Shown here: positions 8,875-16,797 of the stretch, one piece after another
Position numbering within the stretch: position 1 is the stretch's first letter
Layout: every line of letters begins with the position of its first letter
Assembly (NCBI GenBank): GCA_963725035.1
Contig: CAVRWX010000010.1
Coordinates: 186,001-250,000, forward strand
Reading direction: 5' to 3'
Source: JALZKA01 sp963725035
Lineage (GTDB): Bacteria; Actinomycetota; Thermoleophilia; Solirubrobacterales; 70-9
Length of the DNA stretch: 64,000 nucleotides
Translations under genes and position numbers: made by a program
Notes under the pieces: generated by a model
The model's database searches: none
The model's input: the letters and a program-made list of their open reading frames with translations, nothing else
Told to the model about the DNA's origin: nothing

Positions 8875-10374
8875 TCAGTCGTCCACGAGTACGTCCGCCC
8901 CCTCGGAAACGGTCACGTGGATCGCTGCCGGCTCGTACGCGTAGTCGAGGATCGCGTGAGCACGCAGGCGGTCGAGGGCGAACTGAAACGCCTTCGCCTG
9001 GCGGTCCGACGCGTACTTGCGGCGGATGTCGAACGACCAGCCTGTCGTGTGGAGCGAGTACTCGGTCGTCGCCTCGGAGTTGACCCCGATGAGGAGGTCC
9101 TGATACTCCTGATCGCGGGTGGCGCTCGTGACGGTAAGCGGCTTCGACTCGCCCGAGACGGCACGCACCTTGCCCGCCAGGTACGTGAGTGCGGCGAGAG
9201 CCTGCGGGCGAAGGACGCGGTAGGTCTCGGGATCGACGTCGAGCTCGTCGGCCAACTCGCCCGCCTGCCCGGCGAGCTTGAAGCCGTATGAGCGGTCGCT
9301 CGGCACCCTGATGAGCTCCCCGTCGTCGGTCGCCTCGATCACGTCGTCGGGCGTCTCGAAGATCTCGGTCTCGTTCTCGGGGTGGTAGGTCTCCTCGAGA
9401 GTTGCCTTCTGGGTGGCGAGGAAGACCGCCTCGTCGAGTGCCGCAGGGTCGCGGCGGTAGTCCTCGAGGATCCCGGCCGAGGCGCGCACCCGCCACGAAT
9501 AGAGCGACGAATCGTCCCCGAACCCGGACAGAAGCTCCCATGCCTCCTCGTGGTTCTGCGGCGAGGAATCGAAGTAGAGGCGCGCGTAGTCGATGTCGTT
9601 CTCGGCGACCGTCGCCGCGGTCGAGCCTGCCTCGTCCCCGCCCACGTAGGCGGCGATCACGTTCTCGAGATTGCCGATCCCCATGTGGTACGAGACGACT
9701 GCGAGCTCCTCGGAGCCGAAGCGATCCGTCGCGATCTGGAGGTAGCGGGCCGCTCCCTCGAGCGCGAGCTTCGGGTTGAAGCGCTCGTCGGCGCTCTTTC
9801 GCTGCTCGATGAGGCGGGACGCGAGCTCGCCCTTGCCCTTCGCGAGCGCCTTGTTGATCTCCTTGGTGAGCGCGACGCTCCGGGGCAGGTCGACCTGCAT
9901 GCCCAGGAGGTCCGTCGCGGTCGACGGGATTATCTGCGTGAGGCCCGACGCGGAGTTCGGCGTGCCGTCTGCCATCACCTGCGAGCGTCCCGCGCTTTCC
10001 AAGAAGACGATCGCTTCGAGCGTGTCGGGATCCACGCCCGCAGGCTTCGCCGCGGCCTCGATGTCCTTGCGCCACTTGGCCGTGCGCTCGGCCGAGGCGA
10101 CGACGCCGCCCGGGCTCTTTTCGTAGATGACGTGAGACGTGCCCAGCGTCGCCCGCTCGGCAAGCTCCTTCGAGGTCTCGGGAGTCCACGCGAGCGGGTC
10201 GCCGGAGGCGACCGTCGAGTCCGATTTCGCCTCGCGGGAGATCTCCTCGATCTCGAGGTCTGCGGTCTCAGAGCCGCCGAGGCCAAGGGCCAGCACCAGG
10301 GTGGCGATCGCGACGGCGAAGGTCACGACCAGACCCAGAATGACCGCTAGACCCCTGACCGCCTCTCGATCCAC
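8875..10374 (-). CDS. Membrane-anchored SLT-type lytic transglycosylase with C-terminal M15/DUF5715-like domain
   Basis: 499 residues. An N-terminal signal anchor (LAVILGLVVTFAVAIATLVLAL) places the rest outside the membrane. The SLT/lysozyme-like domain spans about 90-260 with the catalytic Glu in FLESAGR, followed by SGLTQIIPSTA and VSYHMGIGNLENV, all hallmarks of lytic transglycosylases that cleave peptidoglycan glycan strands. The C-terminal 130 residues carry TSATRDQEYQ and SLHTTGWSFDI, resembling the D-Ala-D-Ala peptidase-like fold (M15/DUF5715). The combination suggests both glycan and peptide handling during wall growth. Divergent from the AttH-like gene, 40 bp apart. Confidence 0.82.
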   Translation of the reverse strand: MDREAVRGLAVILGLVVTFAVAIATLVLALGLGGSETADLEIEEISREAKSDSTVASGDPLAWTPETSKELAERATLGTSHVIYEKSPGGVVASAERTAKWRKDIEAAAKPAGVDPDTLEAIVFLESAGRSQVMADGTPNSASGLTQIIPSTATDLLGMQVDLPRSVALTKEINKALAKGKGELASRLIEQRKSADERFNPKLALEGAARYLQIATDRFGSEELAVVSYHMGIGNLENVIAAYVGGDEAGSTAATVAENDIDYARLYFDSSPQNHEEAWELLSGFGDDSSLYSWRVRASAGILEDYRRDPAALDEAVFLATQKATLEETYHPENETEIFETPDDVIEATDDGELIRVPSDRSYGFKLAGQAGELADELDVDPETYRVLRPQALAALTYLAGKVRAVSGESKPLTVTSATRDQEYQDLLIGVNSEATTEYSLHTTGWSFDIRRKYASDRQAKAFQFALDRLRAHAILDYAYEPAAIHVTVSEGADVLVDD

Positions 10375-10414
10375 TCACCCCAATGTTAGGTTCACCGCTC
10401 ATGAAGGCTTCGAC

Positions 10415-11404
10415 GTGAGGACCCAGGCGCGCTTTCCCGGCGTCCCGGGCAACAAGGGGCACTACGAGAGCTTCTATCTGAAGGCCTCGGCGCCCGAAGG
10501 TGGCCGCTCGGTGTGGCTTCGCCACACGACGCACCAGCGCCCCGGAGAGCCCGTTCAGGGATCGCTCTGGCTGACGGCGTTTGACGCGGAGGGAGCCGGC
10601 CCGCACGCGACGAAGGCGACGTTTCCCGCCGCGGAGGTTTCCGCGCCGGACGGCGCATACATCCGGATCGGCGACGCGGTGCTGGGGCCTGACTCCGCCA
10701 AGGGTTCGATCGCCGGCGATGCCCCCCACGCCTCCTGGGACCTGAGCTTCACGGGCGACGCCGAGCCGCTCCGCCACCTTCCCAGCGAGCGCATGTACAC
10801 CGCGAAGCTGCCGAAGACGAAGATGCTGAGCCCGCACCCGTACGCGACCTTCTCCGGCCGGGTCGAGATCGCCGGCGAGACGATCGAGCTCGACGGCTGG
10901 CCCGGCATGGTCGGCCACAACTGGGGCGCCGAGCACGCCGAGCGCTGGACCTGGATCCAGGCCTCCGACCTGGGTGGAAACCCCGGTGACTATCTCGACA
11001 TCGCGGCGGGGCGCATCAAGATCGGGCCGATGACGACGCCGTGGATCGCCAACGGTCGGCTCGTCCTGGATGGCGAGGAGTACACGCTGGGTGGCATCGG
11101 CAAGACCTACGGGACGGAGGTCGATGAGGAACCCGACGGCTGCACTTTCACCTTCCCCGGCAAGAACGTGAACGTGAAGGGCCGTGTGAGCGCGCCGCTC
11201 AAGGACTTCGTCGCCTGGGTCTACGCCGACCCGGCCGGCCCCGAGCACAACGCCCTCAACTGCTCGATCTCAGACATCGAGCTGAAGGTCGAGCGGCCGG
11301 ACCAAAAGCACGCGCGAGTCGAGGTCGCGGGTGCGGCCGTCTATGAGCTGGGCACCCGTGACACCGACCACGGCGTGCCGCTCCAGCCGTTCTCGGACGG
11401 CTAG
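10415..11404 (+). CDS. AttH/CrtC-like (tocopherol cyclase-like) lipocalin-fold protein
   Basis: GTG start at 10415 with AAGG 7 nt upstream; about 329 residues. The central GMVGHNWGAEHAERWTWIQ block is the hallmark of the AttH/hydroxyneurosporene synthase/tocopherol cyclase-like superfamily, which folds as two lipocalin-like barrels. Members act on isoprenoid or carotenoid-type substrates, but many actinobacterial homologues are uncharacterised, so no reaction is assigned. No signal peptide is visible. It is divergent from the lytic transglycosylase and its stop overlaps the stop of the SpoIID gene by 4 bp. Confidence 0.6.
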   Translation: MRTQARFPGVPGNKGHYESFYLKASAPEGGRSVWLRHTTHQRPGEPVQGSLWLTAFDAEGAGPHATKATFPAAEVSAPDGAYIRIGDAVLGPDSAKGSIAGDAPHASWDLSFTGDAEPLRHLPSERMYTAKLPKTKMLSPHPYATFSGRVEIAGETIELDGWPGMVGHNWGAEHAERWTWIQASDLGGNPGDYLDIAAGRIKIGPMTTPWIANGRLVLDGEEYTLGGIGKTYGTEVDEEPDGCTFTFPGKNVNVKGRVSAPLKDFVAWVYADPAGPEHNALNCSISDIELKVERPDQKHARVEVAGAAVYELGTRDTDHGVPLQPFSDG

Positions 11405-12505
11405 TTCTTCTTGAACTTCGCCCAGGTCGAGCGCAGGCCGAGGCGGAAGCGCAGGGTGTCGCCCGAGACGGTCGATGAGTCGCCGGAGCCGACCACTCGG
11501 GCCTCGACGATCCTCGGCGAGCGGCCTTGCTTGAGGATCTCGATCTTCTTCAGGTTGCCTCCGAACAGCCCCGACAGCTTCGACTCCATCTCCCCTTGGG
11601 AGTAGCGAACGGTCCAGCGGTGGTACGGAGAGGTGTCGTCATGAGGGTCATTGACCGACTTCAGATAGGGCCGCGAGCTGCCGCCTGAGAAGCCGAACTC
11701 GCTGTTCTCGGTCTGACCGCCTGAGGTCGAGAAGAAGTAGGCGGTTGCCACGTTTCCGTCGCTCTTGATGATTTTGCGAGCGGTCCTCATGGTGGCCTGG
11801 TTGGTCGCGGAGGTCTCTGAGCCCTTGCCGCCGTAGACCTGGCTCCTCGTGTCGTCGTAGAGGTCGTAGCCATCGCCGCCCACCCTGGTCGCCAGGGCGT
11901 ATGAGCGAGCTGCGACGGCCTGCGCGCGAAGCGCATCCTGAGGCCAGCTCGCCGGGGACTCATTGGGGATGACGCCCTGGACGTAGCTCTCCAGCCCGAC
12001 CTTGTTGATTGCGTAGAGCGAGCCGCCGACGTTCCGCGCCCGCAGATCGCCCCGGTACGTGCCAACTCCGTCGAAGCGGACCGAGCCTCCGCCCCTGGCC
12101 GAGCCTTCTGAGCCGCACCCTGCGAGCTTGGAGCCGTTCGGCCTGCGAAGCGTCACGTTTGACGAGTCGGTGCGGAAGGAGTAGGTCTCGTTCGTGTTCA
12201 GCTTCTTCCCGCAGGCCTTGGTCGCATCTGTGAAGCGCAGGGAGCTGAGGCCGGACGCGATCAGCACCCGGACGCTCTTGGTATCCGAGCTGGCGATGTT
12301 CACGCCCGTGTAGTAGTGGCGCAGGATCTGGCCGTAGGACTTGCCGTGCTGGGCGAAGCCGAACGCGCCGTACTGGCTCATCCCGACGCCGTGGCCGAAC
12401 CCGCGGCCCTCGATCTTCCATCCCGCAGCCTGCGCCTGCGCGGGCAGAGCCAGCGCCGCTAGCGGCCGCAAGTCCGAGTGCGAGGTTTGAGAGTCGTCCC
12501 TTCAC
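11401..12505 (-). CDS. SpoIID/LytB-domain secreted cell-wall protein (frameshift in signal peptide)
   Basis: Contains the SpoIID signature LESYVQGVIPNES..WPQDALRAQAVAARSYAL around residues 160-195, with an upstream GRGFGHGVGMSQYGAFGFA segment. In Bacillus SpoIID is a lytic transglycosylase acting on stem-less glycan; vegetative actinobacterial homologues are presumed cell-wall enzymes. The best start is GTG at 12505 with GGAGG just upstream; it gives KGRLSNLALGL, after which a single-base shift near 12460-12470 is needed to enter the frame LAALALPAQAQA that completes a signal peptide. Without the correction the only start is a TTG at 12471, which lacks the basic n-region. Six Cys are scattered in the mature part only sparsely. 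Confidence 0.75.
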
Positions 12506-12615
12506 TTTCCCTCCCCCCATTAGATCGGCAACAGGCAGACATGCCCAAAGTCTCGGTTTGCCTCAGCCGTCTGTGGCTAGTGTGCCTGGAAAGCGTCTTC
12601 AAAGGAGAGTCCCAA

Positions 12616-14082
12616 ATGGCATTGAACGCCGACGAGCAGAAGGTCATCGACGAAGCACCGAAGCAGCTCCTCATCGGCGGCGAGTGGCGGGACGCCTCGG
12701 GCGGTGGCAAGCTCCCGATCGAGGACCCTTCGACGGGCGAGACCGTCACCGAGGTCGCCGACGGCACGCCCGACGACGCGAAGGCCGCGATGGACGCGGC
12801 GTGCGCGGCGCAGGCCGACTGGGCGGCATCGACGCCGAACGAGCGCTCCGAGATCCTTCACGACGCGTTCAAGGCGCTGGGTGAGCAGGCCGACGACCTC
12901 GCCCTTCTGATGACGCTCGAGATGGGCAAGTCCGTGGCCGAGTCGAAGGCCGAGATCACCTACGCCGCCGAGTTCTTCCGCTGGTTCGCCGGCGAGGCGC
13001 TCCGGATCGACGGCTACTACAAGAACGCGGGCAACGGCGCGAGCCGCGTCCTGGTCATGCGCCAGCCGGTCGGCCCCTGTTACTTCATCACCCCCTGGAA
13101 CTTCCCAAACGCGATGGGCACGCGGAAGATCGGTCCTGCCCTGGCCGCGGGCTGCACGATGGTCGTGAAGCCGGCGCAGCAGACGCCGCTCTCGATGCTC
13201 GCGCTGGCGAAGCTCCTGGAGGACTGCGGCCTTCCCGGGGGCGTCCTCAACGTGATCACCTCGAAGAAGTCCGGCGACGTCTCTGCGCCCATCATCGGCG
13301 ACCCGCGCCTTCGAAAGCTCTCCTTCACCGGCTCGACCGAGGTCGGGCGCATGCTGATCGCACAGGCCGCGGACAACGTCTTGAAGGTCTCGATGGAGCT
13401 CGGCGGCAACGCGCCGTTCCTGGTCTTCGAGGACGCCGACGTGGACGACGCCATCGAGGGCGCGATGATCGCCAAGATGCGAAATGTCGGCGAGGCCTGC
13501 ACATCGGCCAACCGATTCCACGTCCATGAATCGCTCGCCGACGAGTTCGCCGAGAAGCTCGCGAAGAGGATGGGCGCGATGACGGTCGGCCGCGGCTCCG
13601 AGGAGGGCACGGAGGTCGGCCCGCTTATCGACGCGGCCCAGCGCGACAAGGTCGCCGAGCTCGTCGAGGACGCGGTCGCGAAGGGTGCGACGTGCGTCAC
13701 CGGCGGCTCCGCGCGCGACGGCGGTGGCTACTTCTTCGAGCCCACGGTCCTCTCGGGCATCTCCGACGACGCGAAGGTCCTGAGCGAGGAGATCTTCGGC
13801 CCCGTGGCGCCGATCGCAACGTTTAAGTCCGACGAGGAGGCGATCGAGGCGGCGAACAAGACCGAGTACGGCCTCGTCTCCTACGTCTACACCTCCGACC
13901 TCAAGCGGGCGCTCCGCGTCTGCGAGGCGCTCGAGACCGGGATGATCGGCCTCAACCAGGGCATGGTCTCGAACGCCGGCGCGCCGTTCGGCGGCGTCAA
14001 GCAGTCGGGAGTCGGCCGCGAGGGCGGCAACGAGGGCATCCACGAGTACCTCGAAACGAAGTACGTCGCGGTGAACCTGTAG
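12616..14082 (+). CDS. gabD: NAD(P)-dependent succinate-semialdehyde dehydrogenase-type aldehyde dehydrogenase
   Basis: 488 residues from an ATG with AAAGGAGA 8 nt upstream. Aldehyde dehydrogenase landmarks: FITPWNFPNAM, KPAQQTPLSM, FTGSTEVGRML (cofactor), the catalytic Glu in MELGGNAPF, the catalytic Cys in GEACTSANRF, EEIFGPVAP and PFGGVKQSGVGREGG. The composition of these blocks is closest to succinate-semialdehyde dehydrogenases, which feed GABA or 4-hydroxybutyrate carbon into the TCA cycle; other short-chain aldehydes remain possible. It stands alone, divergent from the SpoIID gene and abutting the DUF2200 gene convergently (2 bp). Confidence 0.85.
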   Translation: MALNADEQKVIDEAPKQLLIGGEWRDASGGGKLPIEDPSTGETVTEVADGTPDDAKAAMDAACAAQADWAASTPNERSEILHDAFKALGEQADDLALLMTLEMGKSVAESKAEITYAAEFFRWFAGEALRIDGYYKNAGNGASRVLVMRQPVGPCYFITPWNFPNAMGTRKIGPALAAGCTMVVKPAQQTPLSMLALAKLLEDCGLPGGVLNVITSKKSGDVSAPIIGDPRLRKLSFTGSTEVGRMLIAQAADNVLKVSMELGGNAPFLVFEDADVDDAIEGAMIAKMRNVGEACTSANRFHVHESLADEFAEKLAKRMGAMTVGRGSEEGTEVGPLIDAAQRDKVAELVEDAVAKGATCVTGGSARDGGGYFFEPTVLSGISDDAKVLSEEIFGPVAPIATFKSDEEAIEAANKTEYGLVSYVYTSDLKRALRVCEALETGMIGLNQGMVSNAGAPFGGVKQSGVGREGGNEGIHEYLETKYVAVNL

Positions 14083-14083
14083 C

Positions 14084-14425
14084 TCAAGCTCGCAGGATCT
14101 TCTCCATCGACTTACCCTTCGCGAGTTCGTCAACCAACTTGTCCAGGTAGCGGATCTTCTGCATGAGGGGGTCGTCGATGTCCTCGACGCGCACTCCGCA
14201 GACGACGCCGGTGATCAGCTCGGCATTCGGGTTGAGGCGCGCTTCGGCGAAGAAATCCTCGAAGGTCGTGCCCGCTTCGAGGTGGTCGCTCAACGTGGCT
14301 GCATCGAAGCCGGTCAGCCACCGAATCACCTCGTCCAGTTCCTCCTTCGAACGCCCCTTCTTCTCTACCTTCGCCACGTAGTGGGGATAGACGGAGGCGA
14401 AACTAATGGTGAAGATTCTGCTCAC
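14084..14425 (-). CDS. DUF2200 family protein
   Basis: The GTG at 14425 gives VSRIFTISFASVYPHYVAKVEKKGR, the standard N terminus of DUF2200; an upstream in-frame ATG would add 33 unrelated residues and is rejected. Family hallmarks: VIRWLTGFD, the ITGVVCGVRVEDIDDPLMQKIRYLDKLVDELAKGK block, and the C-terminal MEKILR. About 113 residues, the usual length. Function is unknown in all members I know of. Convergent with the aldehyde dehydrogenase. Confidence 0.88.
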   Translation of the reverse strand: MSRIFTISFASVYPHYVAKVEKKGRSKEELDEVIRWLTGFDAATLSDHLEAGTTFEDFFAEARLNPNAELITGVVCGVRVEDIDDPLMQKIRYLDKLVDELAKGKSMEKILRA

Positions 14426-14522
14426 GCTCGCACCATAGCCGCGACTCTGAAAGCGTCGCTTCTCGTCCAAAGCACCTAGCTCCTCGCGTGGTAATCCGCT
14501 CCCGCCCAGCGAAACCTTCCGC

Positions 14523-14584
14523 ACACACGAAGGCCATCAGCACTCCCTTGCTCGTGTGTACCGCGGCGTTCGCTGAGCGAACGC
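14523..14584. promoter_or_regulatory. Inverted repeats in a divergent promoter region
   Basis: Two structures lie between the divergent DUF2200 gene and the ORF at 14646. ACACACGA (14523-14530) pairs with TCGTGTGT (14552-14559) across a 21-nt loop. Just beyond, GCGTTCGCT-G-AGCGAACGC (14566-14584) is a perfect 9-bp palindrome with a single central base, the geometry of a dimeric-repressor operator. No T-run follows either. The rest of the 220-bp gap shows nothing else. Confidence 0.5.
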
Positions 14585-14645
14585 GGATGCGCACGCCGCG
14601 TTCTGATCCCAGGTGCTTTCCATGCGCCCTGTCTAACCTCGCGGC

Positions 14646-15104
14646 GTGGCCTTCACGACAGCCGAAGCACGCGATCGCATCATCGGCGACCTCGAGGCCG
14701 CCGAGGAGGAGCTGGGACACAGTGTTGCCGCGCTCGGCGAGGCCTTCGAGATGCTCGCCACCGGCTCGGCGGACCGACTTGAAGACGAGCTCTTTCGCCC
14801 GGTCCAAAAGGCGTACGTCCGGACGAAGCGCACGCGCACCGGGTTCGCTCAGCGAGTCGCGCGCGAGACAGACGAGCCCGAGCCGAAGCCGGTTGGCCCA
14901 CCCTCTCAGGGCGCCAAGGGCTTCGTCCAGGAGGCGGTCGCCGCTTCCACTCAAGCCGACCTGATCCTTTCTGAGCTCCAGGATTCGATGATGCCCGTCG
15001 AAGGCGGCGACGGCGAGCTCCGCGCCGGGCTCTCGGAGATCCGCGAGCTCCTCTCGCCGATCCGCGTCAGCGCGGCGACGTTCCTGCGAACGCTCGGTCG
15101 CTAG
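14646..15104 (+). CDS. Hypothetical helical protein
   Basis: 152 residues from a GTG start. It is predicted largely helical and charged (ARDRIIGDLEAAEEELGHSVAALGEAFEML, then DELFRPVQKAYVRTKRTR), with a Pro-rich linker around 88-95 and another helix pair at the C terminus. There is no signal peptide, no Cys and no catalytic motif. I do not recognise the family. Its upstream region holds palindromes that could bind a regulator, and its codon use matches its neighbours, supporting a real gene. Confidence 0.65.
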   Translation: MAFTTAEARDRIIGDLEAAEEELGHSVAALGEAFEMLATGSADRLEDELFRPVQKAYVRTKRTRTGFAQRVARETDEPEPKPVGPPSQGAKGFVQEAVAASTQADLILSELQDSMMPVEGGDGELRAGLSEIRELLSPIRVSAATFLRTLGR

Positions 15105-15110
15105 GGCAAA

Positions 15111-15452
15111 TCAGTCCAAGTCCCACCCGAAGTACACCTCGACCTTTGCGACCTTGTCGCCCTCGAAGGTGTGGATTTCGGTGTTGCGAAAGCGGCTGCC
15201 GTCCTCCCTGGTTGCCTCGACCGTAACCAGCACCTCGTCCCCGACCTCGCTCAACCGCACGAAGTCGAATGAATTGAGGTGCGATGCGTTCGGCCAGCAG
15301 CGCTCGAAGTACGTGTCGCGGTCGATGCCTGGATCGGGCGGGGCGTAGAACTCGAAGTCGTCAGCGAGGTGCTTCTCCACCAGATCACGCTCGCGAAGCT
15401 CATAGGCACGAAAGCACTCCCTGACGATCTCTGTGCGGCTCTGCTCACTCAT
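15111..15452 (-). CDS. SnoaL-like / NTF2-fold protein
   Basis: 113 residues starting MSEQSRTEIVRECFRAYELRERDLVEKHLADDFEFYAPPDPG, the usual start of SnoaL-like polyketide-cyclase-fold proteins, and ending VEVYFGW. NTF2-fold proteins of this size are small-molecule isomerases, cyclases or binding proteins; no catalytic assignment can be made. Its ATG overlaps the stop of the upstream lipoprotein gene (ATGA), so both are translated together. Confidence 0.75.
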   Translation of the reverse strand: MSEQSRTEIVRECFRAYELRERDLVEKHLADDFEFYAPPDPGIDRDTYFERCWPNASHLNSFDFVRLSEVGDEVLVTVEATREDGSRFRNTEIHTFEGDKVAKVEVYFGWDLD

Positions 15453-15844
15453 GGCGCGAGCGACCCACCCGGCTCGTAGTCCGGGTAGAGCGCCTGAAGG
15501 AGCGGGACGGCGACGTCGAAGCGCTCGATCTCGCAGCCGTTTGCGCGGGTTAGCTCGACGTCCACTTCCTCACCCTCGATGATCCCCTTGAGCGACGCCG
15601 TGTCGGGGCCGCCGAAGATCTCTGTGCATGCGGTGTCGGGCGAAACCGGGTCCAGGGCGTCAACATCGATCTCGGCGATCGCGTCGCAGGCGGCGTCGTC
15701 CGACCCGTCCTCACAGGTCACGTCCTTATCGGTCATCTCCTTTTCGGGCCCATCAGGGCCGTCAGGATCGAGCGTCACCGTCAGCAAGCTGTCGCCCTCT
15801 TGGAAGTCATCGTGGGGATCCTCGAGTCCGCCGCAGCCGGACAC
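15449..15844 (-). CDS. Putative lipoprotein, acidic, start unclear
   Basis: The only standard start in the open frame is GTG at 15844, but in-frame sequence upstream reads RALALLLAVTGIAFAVSGCGG, a typical lipoprotein signal peptide with lipobox VSGC. No ATG, GTG, TTG or CTG precedes it before an in-frame stop, so a frame error or unusual start is likely close to the msrA stop at 15880. The mature part is very acidic (many Asp/Glu) with three further Cys pairs. No domain recognised. Operon order is msrA, this gene, SnoaL. Confidence 0.55.
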   Translation of the reverse strand: MSGCGGLEDPHDDFQEGDSLLTVTLDPDGPDGPEKEMTDKDVTCEDGSDDAACDAIAEIDVDALDPVSPDTACTEIFGGPDTASLKGIIEGEEVDVELTRANGCEIERFDVAVPLLQALYPDYEPGGSLAP

Positions 15845-15879
15845 CGCGAAGGCGATGCCCGTGACTGCGAGAAGAAGCG

Positions 15880-16403
15880 CTAGTGCCCGAAGAGCGATGA
15901 GAGGATCCCGCCGCTACCAGCGCGCTTCTCGAGATAGCACTGGTGGTACTCCTCGGCCATCCAGAAGCCTGTCGCCGGCTCGATCAGCGTCGCGATCGGC
16001 TTCCTGTGATTCGCCTGCTCGCGCTCGAGCGAACGGCGCGCGGCCTCGACCTGCTCATCTGAGTGCGTGAAGATCGCGGTCCTGTACTGATCGCCGATGT
16101 CCGGGCCCTGGCGGTTCACCTGGGTCGGGTCGTGGATCTCCCAGAACTTGTCGACGAGGTTCTCGTACGACACCTTCTCCGGGTCGAACTCGACCTGGAC
16201 GACCTCGGCGTGACCGGTCGTGCCCGAGCAGACCATCTCGTAGGTGGGGTTGTCAACGTGGCCGCCCTCGTAGCCGACGGCGGTGTCCACGACGCCGTCC
16301 ATCTCGCGGTAGAACATCTCCGGCTTCCAGAAGCAGCCGGCGGCGAACGTCGCCTTCTCGGTGCGCTCGGGTGTGCGTGCCGTTGTCAGTGCGTCTCAGT
16401 CAT
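15880..16403 (-). CDS. msrA: Peptide-methionine (S)-S-oxide reductase MsrA
   Basis: Carries the catalytic GCFW motif just upstream of KPEMFYREMDGVVDTAVGYEGG, then the family block CSGTTGHAEVVQVEFDP and IHDPTQVNRQGPDIGDQYRTAIF. MsrA repairs methionine sulfoxide with thioredoxin-supplied electrons. The natural start is ATG at 16403, directly behind GAGGTGAGAG, but its frame stops after MTETH; a single missing base there joins it to the long frame through LTTARTPERTEKATFAAGCFW. A perfect palindrome lies 14-39 nt upstream of the start. A lipoprotein and a SnoaL protein follow in the same operon. Confidence 0.88.
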
Positions 16404-16416
16404 CTCTCACCTCGTT

Positions 16417-16442
16417 GAATCGCTCAATGATTGAGTCCGATT
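16417..16442. promoter_or_regulatory. Operator-like palindrome upstream of msrA
   Basis: GAATCG-CTCAAT-G-ATTGAG-TC-CGATTC: two consecutive 6-bp arms pair perfectly around one central base, with a 2-nt bulge on one side. AT-rich compared with its surroundings, located between the VOC stop and the msrA ribosome-binding site, with no T-run, so an operator (ArsR/MarR-like spacing) is more likely than a terminator. Confidence 0.55.
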
Positions 16443-16455
16443 CCTGGCTCAAACG

Positions 16456-16776
16456 TTACGCGCTGAGCGCGAACGGGCTGCCCTCGGAGTCGCGGCAGAT
16501 GGACCAGCGATCGCCGGGATGGATGATCTCTCCCCCGAGCTCGGTGACCCGCTCCAGCGTGGCCGCCATGTCGTCGACGGCGAAGTACGGGAGCGAGACC
16601 GTGTCGCCAGGCCCCTTGCCGCGCTCGTGGACGCCGAGCCGGGCGTCACCGAGGTCGGCCTCCCAGCCCGCGCCGTCGTCCGGCCCGCGATCCTCGAGGC
16701 TCAGCCCGAGCACACCCCGCCAGAAGGCGAGCGCGCGTTCCGGCTCGTCCGCGGGGAACTCGATGAGGGTTGGCAC
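16456..16776 (-). CDS. VOC-superfamily (glyoxalase/bleomycin-resistance-like) protein
   Basis: 106 residues, one VOC module starting PTLIEFPADEPERALAFWRGVLGLSLEDRG and ending DRWSICRDSEGSPFALSA. The second half carries the typical PYFAVDDMAATLERVTELGGEI. Such single-module proteins dimerise to form one binding site and range from glyoxalases to binding proteins; no ligand can be assigned. It follows the TIM-barrel-like gene by 21 bp on the minus strand. Confidence 0.8.
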   Translation of the reverse strand: MPTLIEFPADEPERALAFWRGVLGLSLEDRGPDDGAGWEADLGDARLGVHERGKGPGDTVSLPYFAVDDMAATLERVTELGGEIIHPGDRWSICRDSEGSPFALSA

Positions 16777-16797
16777 GACCCCGAGTCTAGGTCCGGC

